Made by a program: the position numbers and the translations under genes. Shown one piece after another: positions 1 to 5,985 of a stretch of DNA of 6,843 nucleotides. The notes under the pieces are model-generated. The model was not told the DNA's origin and made no database searches. It worked only from the letters and a program-made list of their open reading frames with translations. Each line of letters begins with the position of its first letter. Position 1 is the first letter of the stretch. The DNA comes from Gemmataceae bacterium (GTDB lineage Bacteria; Planctomycetota; Planctomycetia; Gemmatales; Gemmataceae): assembly GCA_017853285.1 (NCBI GenBank), contig JAFMJU010000218.1, positions 1 to 6,843 of the forward strand. Direction: 5' to 3'.

Positions 1-603
1 GGAGACCAAACTGCCGAGGCTGGTTCCGGAAATTCCCAACCGGGCCGCATCCACCTCTGGCCTGGAGCGCAGCCAGGCGTTGGTGACACGCAAATCCAAA
101 ACCGCCTGACGGATTGCCGGCAAGGTGACCAGCAGGTTGGTCGAGAGCAGTTTAACCTTGGCGTTTTTAGGCTTTCTTGGGCCGTAATAAGGTAACTGGA
201 CATGCAAGGACGCCACCCCCTTGCGGGCCAGATGGTCGCACATCAGCCGGGGAATGGTTTCACTACCGGCCAGAATGTCCAGAACCACGGTTGTCGGGAA
301 AGGCCCTTTCCCCTCCGGCAGGTAATACCGGGCATGCACCGTGTTGTTTTCCGGGAAAGGGGACTTCACGGGCGATGGAAACTGCAGGGAATATACCGTG
401 TACGCGCCTTCCACGGCGTGGAGCCGCTTTGTCTTGAATGCGAAATCACCCGGCTCCATGCGGTAGGCGGCAGGGACACGGTCCTCAGAGGCGGAAGGTG
501 TGAACCTAAAACTGCCTTCCAGGGGAAGAGCGCCTGGCTCCCATGCGAAAAGGCCCGACGATGACATTACGAGCAAGGCGAGGCTCGGCAACCAATTGCG
601 CAT
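1..603 (-). CDS. Exported alpha/beta hydrolase, C-terminus beyond window edge (partial)
   Basis: The visible 201 residues start with a short basic n-region (MRNW) and a hydrophobic stretch (about residues 5-20) ending in LFA-W, which reads as a Sec signal peptide cleaved near residue 20. The mature part has the alpha/beta-hydrolase layout: a strand around TTVVLDIL (104-111), an LPYYGP segment (137-142), an RPEVD-x-x-RLGISG helix-strand (181-193), and the nucleophile elbow GTSLG with presumed catalytic Ser195. The catalytic Asp and His should lie in the missing C-terminal part. The ATG at 603 is preferred because AGGAG (617-613) sits 9 nt upstream. An in-frame ATG at 612 directly abuts that site and is too close. 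It lies 39 nt downstream of the 481-residue gene on the same strand, so it is probably the third gene of the operon. The family resembles hydrolases common in Planctomycetes and relatives. The substrate cannot be told; an ester or peptide outside the cytoplasm is inference. Confidence 0.85.
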   Translation of the reverse strand, partial: MRNWLPSLALLVMSSSGLFAWEPGALPLEGSFRFTPSASEDRVPAAYRMEPGDFAFKTKRLHAVEGAYTVYSLQFPSPVKSPFPENNTVHARYYLPEGKGPFPTTVVLDILAGSETIPRLMCDHLARKGVASLHVQLPYYGPRKPKNAKVKLLSTNLLVTLPAIRQAVLDLRVTNAWLRSRPEVDAARLGISGTSLGSLVS

Positions 604-642
604 TATTTCCATCTCCTAGCCAAAAAACGCGGTTCGCCCGGA

Positions 643-2088
643 TTATTGCGGCTGGGTTTTCGGGCATCCAAGCAGTCCGCGATCCCGGATTAGCTTGGCC
701 ACTGGAAGGGGGACCATGTCTTCCCAAGTGCGACTGCCCTTGGCGATCAGTTGCAACACCTCCCTGGAAAAGATGTGCAGGTACTCTTCCTTGTAGTTAT
801 CCAGGGGGATCATCACGCCGCGATCCATCAAATACTTGAAGAGGTTTCGGAGCTCGTGTTCGACGCGGAAATTCTCCAGGCTGATTACGGAGCCATCCTC
901 GCGATCAAAAAACGGATAGATGTACAACTTGAGGTCGAATTTGAAAAGCCGACCGAACGCCTCGAGGATACCGCCATCCAGATTCCCGTAATATTTTGGA
1001 TCAAACAGGTCCTTGAGACTTGGAATACCCATCACCAAGGCAACCCGCTTGGAGGAATGCTGGGTCAGAAAGGCCGCCAGACGATAGTACTCGAAGTAAT
1101 CGCTGATGAGTGTTGTCATGCCGCATGCGGCGAGTATGTCAGCCCGGGCGAGGAAATCGGAATTACTGGAATTGGTATTGGTCTGCTGCAGGTTGCTCAT
1201 CGTCAGCTCGGTGACGCTGACAATCTGGTCGCGTTCCTCGGGCGGCAACTCGGCGGCGAACTTTTCCCGGGCACAGCGCAGCATGTCCAGGTTGACATGG
1301 GTGACGGGGCGGAAGCTGCCCCGCTCGACCAGGATGTTCTTCTTGTAACAAAACTCGGAGGGTTGCAACACTTTGCCGTTCGAGTCGAACATGGCGGCCT
1401 TGCTGAGCCCGAGCTGGACAAGCTTGAGGCTCATCACCCTGTTGTCGACCATTCGGAAGCCGATACCCGAGAACTCGATCATGTCGATCTCGATACGGGT
1501 GGTGCTGAGGTTGTCGAGGAGGGACTCGACCAGAACTTCGGGCTCATGGTGGTGATAAAAGGCGCCGTAAAGCAGGTTAACCCCCACAATGCCGAGGGCC
1601 TCCTGCTGGAGCAGGTTCTCGGTGTCCAGGAGACGGACATGGATGATGATCTCACTGTCCTGATCGCGGGGATAAAGCTGGTAACGGACCCCAAGCCAGC
1701 CGTGGCACTCGCGGTTGCCCCCCTTGTAACTCTTGGCCGAGACCGTGTTGGCGAAGGTGAAAAAGGCGGTGGTATCGCCCCGCTTGTCCATGAGGCGGTC
1801 CAGGTTCAGCTTTTGCTCGTGCTCCAGCATGGATTCGAGGCGGGGACGGCTCACATAACGCTCGCACGGGCCGTAAATGGCATCCGACACGGTCATGTCA
1901 TAGGCGGACATGCTCTTGGCCACGGTTCCCGCGGCGCCACCCACCCGGAAAAACCAGCGGACCACCTCCTGCCCCGCACCGATCTCCGCGAATGTGCCGT
2001 ACCTGCGGTGGTCGAGGTTGATGCGCAGCGCCTTGGAGTGGGTATCCGGTTTTTCACGGACGAAATCCGCGCGGGCCGAGTCTGTCAT
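643..2088 (-). CDS. Conserved protein of unknown function ('NLDHRRYGTFAEIGAGQE' family), 481 aa
   Basis: I recognise this as a widely conserved full-length family but know of no established function. The hallmark segments are NLDHRRYGTFAEIGAGQE (24-41), VGGAAGTVAKSMSAYDM (49-65), SDAIYG (68-73), RYVSRPRL (77-84), ECHGWLGVR (127-135), LLQQEALGIVGVNLLYGAF (159-177), VLQPSEFCYKK (240-250), ISDYFEYYRL (328-337) and FDPKYYGNLDGGILEAFGRLF (362-382). From memory, relatives of similar length occur in Bacteroidota, Acidobacteriota and Verrucomicrobiota and are often labelled 'TonB-dependent receptor' or a nicotinate-nucleotide adenylyltransferase. Neither label is supported here. There is no signal peptide, plug or beta-barrel pattern, and no obvious nucleotidyltransferase (T/H)xGH motif. 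The protein looks soluble and cytoplasmic. The first 22 residues precede the conserved core and may be a lineage-specific extension. The start is backed by GGGGGA (2101-2096), 7 nt upstream and inside the end of the preceding hydrolase gene. The 2-nt gap implies translational coupling. Confidence 0.9.
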   Translation of the reverse strand: MTDSARADFVREKPDTHSKALRINLDHRRYGTFAEIGAGQEVVRWFFRVGGAAGTVAKSMSAYDMTVSDAIYGPCERYVSRPRLESMLEHEQKLNLDRLMDKRGDTTAFFTFANTVSAKSYKGGNRECHGWLGVRYQLYPRDQDSEIIIHVRLLDTENLLQQEALGIVGVNLLYGAFYHHHEPEVLVESLLDNLSTTRIEIDMIEFSGIGFRMVDNRVMSLKLVQLGLSKAAMFDSNGKVLQPSEFCYKKNILVERGSFRPVTHVNLDMLRCAREKFAAELPPEERDQIVSVTELTMSNLQQTNTNSSNSDFLARADILAACGMTTLISDYFEYYRLAAFLTQHSSKRVALVMGIPSLKDLFDPKYYGNLDGGILEAFGRLFKFDLKLYIYPFFDREDGSVISLENFRVEHELRNLFKYLMDRGVMIPLDNYKEEYLHIFSREVLQLIAKGSRTWEDMVPLPVAKLIRDRGLLGCPKTQPQ

Positions 2089-2090
2089 GG

Positions 2091-3215
2091 TTATTTCCCC
2101 CGGGTGTCAGGCACCTTGTTCGCGGATTGTTCAGCAAGCACCTTGGCGATGTAATCATAAGCTTCCAGGCGAGTCTCCTCCTGGAAGTCGTGGCCGCCCT
2201 CCGGGGCCCGCAATTGAAGCCGGTCCGGAACGCCGAGCAGCCGGAAAACGCCAGCAGCCGTGGCGACGGAATCCCTCACCCCTTGCAGATCAAAATTGTC
2301 ATCGCGGGTGGGAGCGCTGATGAAGACCCCGCGTGGGGCTATTGCCGCCAACACCTCGGGAAAATCAAAAGGCATTTTCGCAGGATCCTTGGCATACACG
2401 GCGCTAATGCGAGGCATGTAGCGGTTGGAAGTCCAGCCGGTTAGGTCACCCTTCATGTATCTGGGAAACGAGGTGAATCCGCAACTTGTCACCGCCACCC
2501 CTATGCGGGGCTCGAATACCGCGGTGAACAGGGTGTTATGCCCACCCAGACTATGACCGATCGCGCCTATCCTCGCCGGGTCCACCTCGGGAAGGGAGCA
2601 AAGCAGGTCCACAGCCCGGCTGTTGTTCCAAATGGCCAGCATGGTTCCCGACTTCCAGGCAGTGTCTTTGAAATCGCAAGGATACTCGCCAAAACTTGGG
2701 TAATCCGGCGCCAGACAGACAAAGCCCCGATCCGCCAAATCAAAAGCCTGCCGCTTGGAAGGAGTGGGGCCGAGACCGGCCGGCTCATCCTTGCCGATGG
2801 GAATGGTTTGGTGCAGGCAAAGCATGGCTGGATATTTTTTTGACTGGCTAGCCGACTCGGAGGCATGCGGGACCAGTAGCCAGGCCTTGACCTGGGTACC
2901 CGGGGAGGGTTCGAAACTGACCTTTTGGCGAGTATGGCGCGATACCCTGACCGGGTTATCCAGCCGTTTGAACCGCAAGTCGCCCCGATTGGAGTTTGGG
3001 GGGAACGGGCCCATGGCTGATTCCATGCCCTGAAGGATTGAGGCCCGGCGGGAAGGCCATTCCCCGGCCGTATGGATTGCTTGTATTTTCCCGTCCCGAA
3101 GGACCGTCAGTGGATCTCGCCGCAACTGGACATTTTGGGCCAGGGTTTGTTCGGAAAACTGGCCCAGAACGGACCAAATCACCAGGAATTGCGCGACAAC
3201 CAGGGGACCGGCCAT
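2091..3215 (-). CDS. Exported alpha/beta hydrolase, acetyl-xylan-esterase / dienelactone-hydrolase type
   Basis: This is a 374-residue alpha/beta hydrolase, complete at both ends. Residues 1-27 form a hydrophobic leader with a plausible cleavage after TLA (24-26), although the n-region lacks Lys/Arg, so export is likely rather than certain. The core carries KYPAMLCLH (127-135, oxyanion-side strand), FVCLAPDYPSFGEY (165-178) and the nucleophile elbow GHSLG with Ser222. It also has an EVLAAIAPRGVFISAP strand (287-302) followed by TRDDNFD (303-309), where D305 or D306 is the probable catalytic acid, and EGGHDF with His342. The AAIAPR...RDDNFD...GHDF arrangement is typical of the acetyl-xylan-esterase-like/Abhydrolase_7 group frequent in Planctomycetes and Verrucomicrobia. 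The reaction is probably hydrolysis of an ester on a carbohydrate or small molecule outside the cytoplasm; the exact substrate is unknown. AAGGA (3227-3223) lies 7 nt before the ATG. It is the first gene of the minus-strand operon and faces aroF divergently. Confidence 0.88.
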   Translation of the reverse strand: MAGPLVVAQFLVIWSVLGQFSEQTLAQNVQLRRDPLTVLRDGKIQAIHTAGEWPSRRASILQGMESAMGPFPPNSNRGDLRFKRLDNPVRVSRHTRQKVSFEPSPGTQVKAWLLVPHASESASQSKKYPAMLCLHQTIPIGKDEPAGLGPTPSKRQAFDLADRGFVCLAPDYPSFGEYPCDFKDTAWKSGTMLAIWNNSRAVDLLCSLPEVDPARIGAIGHSLGGHNTLFTAVFEPRIGVAVTSCGFTSFPRYMKGDLTGWTSNRYMPRISAVYAKDPAKMPFDFPEVLAAIAPRGVFISAPTRDDNFDLQGVRDSVATAAGVFRLLGVPDRLQLRAPEGGHDFQEETRLEAYDYIAKVLAEQSANKVPDTRGK

Positions 3216-3300
3216 GGCTTCGTCCTTGCCTTGGGCCTTCTATGGGAGACTTGGTCGACTTGTGGGAATTACCCCAATCCGACCACTGCTCCATCCATTC

Positions 3301-3329
3301 TTGCTACCTTGAGGCCAGTGTACTGGCAA
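3301..3329 (-). promoter_or_regulatory. Weak candidate sigma70 promoter for the minus-strand operon
   Basis: Read on the minus strand, TTGCCA (3329-3324, five of six matches to TTGACA) is followed after 17 nt by TAGCAA (3306-3301, only three of six matches to TATAAT). It lies 86 nt or more upstream of the first hydrolase start. The -10 is poor and sigma consensus in this lineage is uncertain, so this is only a candidate. Confidence 0.2.
3314..3327. promoter_or_regulatory. Inverted repeat in the divergent intergenic region, possible operator
   Basis: GCCAGT-GT-ACTGGC is an inverted repeat with perfect 6-bp arms and a 2-bp centre. It sits in the 175-bp region between the divergent hydrolase operon and aroF, and overlaps the candidate -35 and spacer on the minus strand. 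A tandem TGGCA-AT-TGGCA (3324-3335) extends from its right arm. It does not resemble the E. coli TrpR or TyrR sites. Binding by a dimeric regulator is inference; a 14-bp palindrome can arise by chance. Confidence 0.25.
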
Positions 3330-3390
3330 TTGGCAGGTCTGATGGAAACCAGGCAAAGCCTTGGCTGTTTCCGAAAAAGGATTGAATCCA

Positions 3391-4407
3391 ATGCTTGTGG
3401 TTATGCATTTAAACGCTTCCCAGCAAAACATTGATGCCGTTGCGAAAGCAATTGAAAGCATGGGATTACAAGCTCATCCCTTGCCTGGTAGCACCCGGAC
3501 AGCCATCGGTATCACTGGCAACATCACCGCGGTGGATCCGAACCGGCTGGCGTCGATGGAAGGGGTGCTCGAATTGGTGCGTGTCACCCGGCCATACAAA
3601 CTGGCCGGCCGTGAAATGCACCCGGACAACACCGTGGTGAAAACCCCGCAGACAACGGTTGGGGGTGGCAATTTCACGCTGATCGCCGGGCCCTGCTCGG
3701 TGGAGAGCGAGGGATTAACGGTGGAAATTGCCGAATTTTTGAAAAGCGAGGGAGTTCATCTGCTTCGCGCGGGTGCCTTCAAGCCGCGGACCAGCCCGTA
3801 CTCCTTCCAGGGAATGGGGCGGGAGGGTTTGGAAATCCTGAAAAAAGTCCGGGCCAAAACCGGGATTGGCATTGTGACCGAACTGATGGACACCGAGGAA
3901 GCCGAGGCGGTGGAGGACGCAGCGGACATCATCCAGATTGGCACCCGTAACATGCAGAACTATGCCCTGCTGCGACGGGTGGGAAAAATGAAAAAGCCGG
4001 TGCTCTTAAAACGTGGGATGTCCGCCACGCTGGAGGAGTGGCTCATGGCGGCTGAATATATCCTCGCCGGCGGCAACCGTCAGGTCATGCTGTGCGAACG
4101 GGGAGTGCGCACCTTCAATGACCATAGCCGGAACACGCTGGACCTCTCCGTGGTTCCTCCCCTTCAGGCGACATCCCACCTGCCGGTGCTGATCGACCCG
4201 AGCCACGGGACCGGGAAGCGGGCCTATGTACCCCCCATGGCTTTGGCCTCGCTGGCTGCCGGGGCGGATGGCTTGCTGTTAGAAATCCACCCCAACCCGG
4301 ACAAGGCCGCCTCGGACGGGTTGCAGACCATCGACTTCGCTACATTCACCAAGCTACGCAAAACACTTGGCCAGCTTAGTCCTGTTCTTGGCAAGAAGTT
4401 GTCTTGA
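3391..4407 (+). CDS. aroF: 3-deoxy-7-phosphoheptulonate (DAHP) synthase, class I-beta, with N-terminal regulatory domain
   Basis: This enzyme condenses phosphoenolpyruvate and erythrose 4-phosphate to DAHP, the first step of the shikimate pathway, in the cytoplasm. The ATG at 3391 is chosen because AAGGA (3377-3381) is 9 nt upstream and because it gives 338 residues beginning MLVVMHLN, the same length as the Thermotoga maritima enzyme as I recall it. An upstream in-frame TTG (3361) would add only ten non-conserved residues. Residues 1-70 form the ferredoxin-like/ACT-like domain that mediates Tyr/Phe feedback in the Thermotoga enzyme, so similar allosteric control is likely here. The barrel has FTLIAGPCSVE (95-105), KPRTSPYSFQG (131-141), IQIGTRNMQN (181-190), LLKRGM (205-210), LCERGVRTF (234-242) and LIDPSHGTGKR (267-277). 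The metal ligands Cys102, His272, Glu298 and Asp309 are all present, at the positions I recall for Thermotoga. No chorismate mutase domain is fused. No other aromatic-pathway gene is in the window. Confidence 0.97.
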   Translation: MLVVMHLNASQQNIDAVAKAIESMGLQAHPLPGSTRTAIGITGNITAVDPNRLASMEGVLELVRVTRPYKLAGREMHPDNTVVKTPQTTVGGGNFTLIAGPCSVESEGLTVEIAEFLKSEGVHLLRAGAFKPRTSPYSFQGMGREGLEILKKVRAKTGIGIVTELMDTEEAEAVEDAADIIQIGTRNMQNYALLRRVGKMKKPVLLKRGMSATLEEWLMAAEYILAGGNRQVMLCERGVRTFNDHSRNTLDLSVVPPLQATSHLPVLIDPSHGTGKRAYVPPMALASLAAGADGLLLEIHPNPDKAASDGLQTIDFATFTKLRKTLGQLSPVLGKKLS

Positions 4408-4421
4408 ATCCCCAAGACAAC
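4398..4421 (+). terminator. Hairpin spanning the aroF stop codon
   Basis: GTTGTCTTG (4398-4406) and CAAGACAAC (4413-4421) form a perfect 9-bp stem around a 6-nt loop (AATCCC). The aroF TGA (4405-4407) lies at the top of the left arm. No T-tract follows, so it is not a classic Rho-independent terminator. It may be a 3'-end stabilising structure or a terminator of a lineage that does not need the T-tract. Confidence 0.35.
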
Positions 4422-4442
4422 CTAGCCATAGGAAACCTGCTC

Positions 4443-4466
4443 GCTTGACCTACCCGGGGGTCAGGC
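4443..4466 (+). terminator. Second GC-rich hairpin downstream of aroF
   Basis: GCTTGACC (4443-4450) pairs with GGTCAGGC (4459-4466), giving an 8-bp stem with one G-T wobble and an 8-nt loop (TACCCGGG). It starts 36 nt after the aroF stop and lacks a following T-tract. It overlaps a TTGACC that could be a -35 element, so it could equally be an operator for the next gene. Together with the previous hairpin it suggests that aroF and the downstream glycan genes are separate transcription units. Confidence 0.3.
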
Positions 4467-4474
4467 CGCATGAT
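4445..4474 (+). promoter_or_regulatory. Weak candidate promoter for the glycan genes
   Basis: TTGACC (4445-4450, five of six matches to TTGACA) and CATGAT (4469-4474, four of six to TATAAT) are 18 nt apart and lie 35 nt before the start codon at 4509. The overlap with the hairpin at 4443-4466 leaves open which role is real. Confidence 0.22.
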
Positions 4475-4508
4475 GTGCGTTCCTCCAAGGACGGAAGGAG
4501 TACAGCCC

Positions 4509-5912
4509 ATGGATGGGCGTCTCACAACTATTGAAGATTTGCACCTGCTGTTGGTGCCTCCAGTGCGCGAGGATGCCGACGCCGGGCCGATGCCGGAACT
4601 TGCCCGCTGGCACCAGCAATTATGGACCAACTGGAAGCCGATCCTCCGCCAAGTGGCCCCAACCACCGAGCTGGACCAACCGGAATCTAGCCTGCCGCAC
4701 CACATCACGCGCGTTCGCCGTCAGGGCAAAAAACCGGTGGTCATCCAGTTTCGTCCACCGCACCAGGTTTACCCGTGGCCGGATGCACCGCTGGTCACCG
4801 CCAGCCACTGGGACCAAGCCAAAGTTCCCTGCCGCCCGCTTTTCCAGGATGTCCGATGGAATTGGAGCCTGACACTCCCTTATGTGCAGGGATTGCTGGC
4901 GGCCTCGCCACTGACCAGGGACGCTTGGGCGGAGGGCGGTTTCAACGGACAAACCTTTTTGATGCCCTTGGCCAGTGAGACCAATCCCCTTGCCACTTCC
5001 GGCTCGACGGCGGATGGATTCATTGCCCATCGGTTGCCGCTGGGCCCCGGCGGCCCTCCGGATGTGCGAGAGATCTGGCAGGAAGGGGCTTATGTTCCGC
5101 GCGGAGTGACGAAAAAAGCCTATTTCTGGGCAAGAAAAACCTACCACCATCAGATCAAGGAACGGATGCCTGGATGGCTGAACCAGTCGATGCTGGGCAC
5201 CTGGAAATGGGTTAGAAAGCAGTTCAAAAAGCCTTCCCAACCGGCTTGGCTCAACCCGGCCCCCATGGATAACCCTTCCTGCGTGATTCTTCTGCGTTGG
5301 GACCCACTGAAAGATCATTGGGCCGGAGTTCGGGTCCTGTCGGCATGCGCCCAAGGCTTATCCGATACCGAGGATGTGGCTCTGGTGGTTCGCATGCCGG
5401 ATCGGGACGGAAAGTGGCAACAACGGCTGAATTCGCTGGCCAAAGTTGCTGAACGATTGCCGGCCTGGAATGGCGCCCTCCTTGCGCAATCGGAAAGCCA
5501 AGCCTCGGTGCCGAGCGATTGTCTGCCCCGATTGGATTGGGCCATCACCTGGGAAACTGATCTGGATTCAGCCTTGTGGGCAGGCAGCCTCAAGCGGGCT
5601 GGCATCGGCATCATCGGCACGGATGTCTCGTGCCTACACGCGGGAGACGATGTTTTTCCTGGTCATCAGGTGGCCACCACCATGATCCCCTGCGCCTTTG
5701 AAGGCGTGGAAGACAAGGTGCTGGAATCAATGCGCCCCCACCCGCGTGTGGAATCCCTCAAGCGGGCAGTTTGCAACGCGGTGGAACAGACCCAGACCGG
5801 GGGCCATGGATTGACGATTGGATCCGTGGAAAGCGCTTCTATTTCCAAACATGTGGGCCAATTCCTGGCCTCCTTGGCAAATCCCGGAAACCAGGGACAA
5901 GCGGCGGCTTAA
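4509..5912 (+). CDS. Glycosyltransferase-like protein, apparently degenerate GT-B fold, 467 aa
   Basis: The ATG at 4509 is supported by AAGGAG (4495-4500) 8 nt upstream; an in-frame ATG at 4470 has no comparable site. There is no signal peptide or membrane helix. I do not recognise the family by name, but two stretches resemble GT-B glycosyltransferases. LLAASPLTRDAWAEGGF (129-145) followed by LMPLASE (151-157) resembles the 'PSEFTRDAF..G......P.G' end of the N-terminal domain. CVILLRWDPLKDHWAGVRV (258-276) followed by DVALVVRMP (289-297) resembles the 'GxxxPRKG...LL.AF......LV' opening of the C-terminal domain. Next come DWAITWETD (343-351) and RAGIGIIGTD (363-372), which fit the 'D.....S.EG....EAMA.G.P.I.T' region. 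In this alignment Glu349 could be the first Glu of the EX7E motif, but the second position is Trp357. The protein may therefore be non-catalytic or use different chemistry. It precedes a GT4 gene by 73 nt, which supports a role in glycan assembly. The GT assignment is inference by pattern. Confidence 0.6.
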   Translation: MDGRLTTIEDLHLLLVPPVREDADAGPMPELARWHQQLWTNWKPILRQVAPTTELDQPESSLPHHITRVRRQGKKPVVIQFRPPHQVYPWPDAPLVTASHWDQAKVPCRPLFQDVRWNWSLTLPYVQGLLAASPLTRDAWAEGGFNGQTFLMPLASETNPLATSGSTADGFIAHRLPLGPGGPPDVREIWQEGAYVPRGVTKKAYFWARKTYHHQIKERMPGWLNQSMLGTWKWVRKQFKKPSQPAWLNPAPMDNPSCVILLRWDPLKDHWAGVRVLSACAQGLSDTEDVALVVRMPDRDGKWQQRLNSLAKVAERLPAWNGALLAQSESQASVPSDCLPRLDWAITWETDLDSALWAGSLKRAGIGIIGTDVSCLHAGDDVFPGHQVATTMIPCAFEGVEDKVLESMRPHPRVESLKRAVCNAVEQTQTGGHGLTIGSVESASISKHVGQFLASLANPGNQGQAAA

Positions 5913-5985
5913 CCATGCGTGACCGGGATGACGCCTCAAAGACTTGTATAACCCGGGGGAGTGAAGCGGGGAGGTCGCGCCCACG

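Noticed and set aside
202..564. A 120-codon plus-strand frame at the left edge
   Set aside because: It is the mirror of the partial exported hydrolase, whose signal peptide and GTSLG elbow identify the coding strand.
751..2154. A 467-codon open frame on the plus strand antisense to the 481-aa gene
   Set aside because: It is the mirror of a strongly conserved minus-strand gene. Its product is low-complexity (rich in Val, Gly, Asp, His) with no recognisable motif, and long antisense frames are expected from GC-rich codon bias.
3361..3390. TTG at 3361 as the aroF start
   Set aside because: It would add ten residues absent from the family, has no good upstream Shine-Dalgarno, and would overrun the AAGGA that serves the ATG at 3391.
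4470..4508. ATG at 4470 as the start of the GT-like gene
   Set aside because: It lacks a ribosome binding site at suitable distance, whereas AAGGAG lies 8 nt before the in-frame ATG at 4509.
4620..5354. A 244-codon minus-strand frame inside the GT-like gene
   Set aside because: It has no recognisable motif or plausible neighbour, and lies fully within a plus-strand frame with a strong Shine-Dalgarno.
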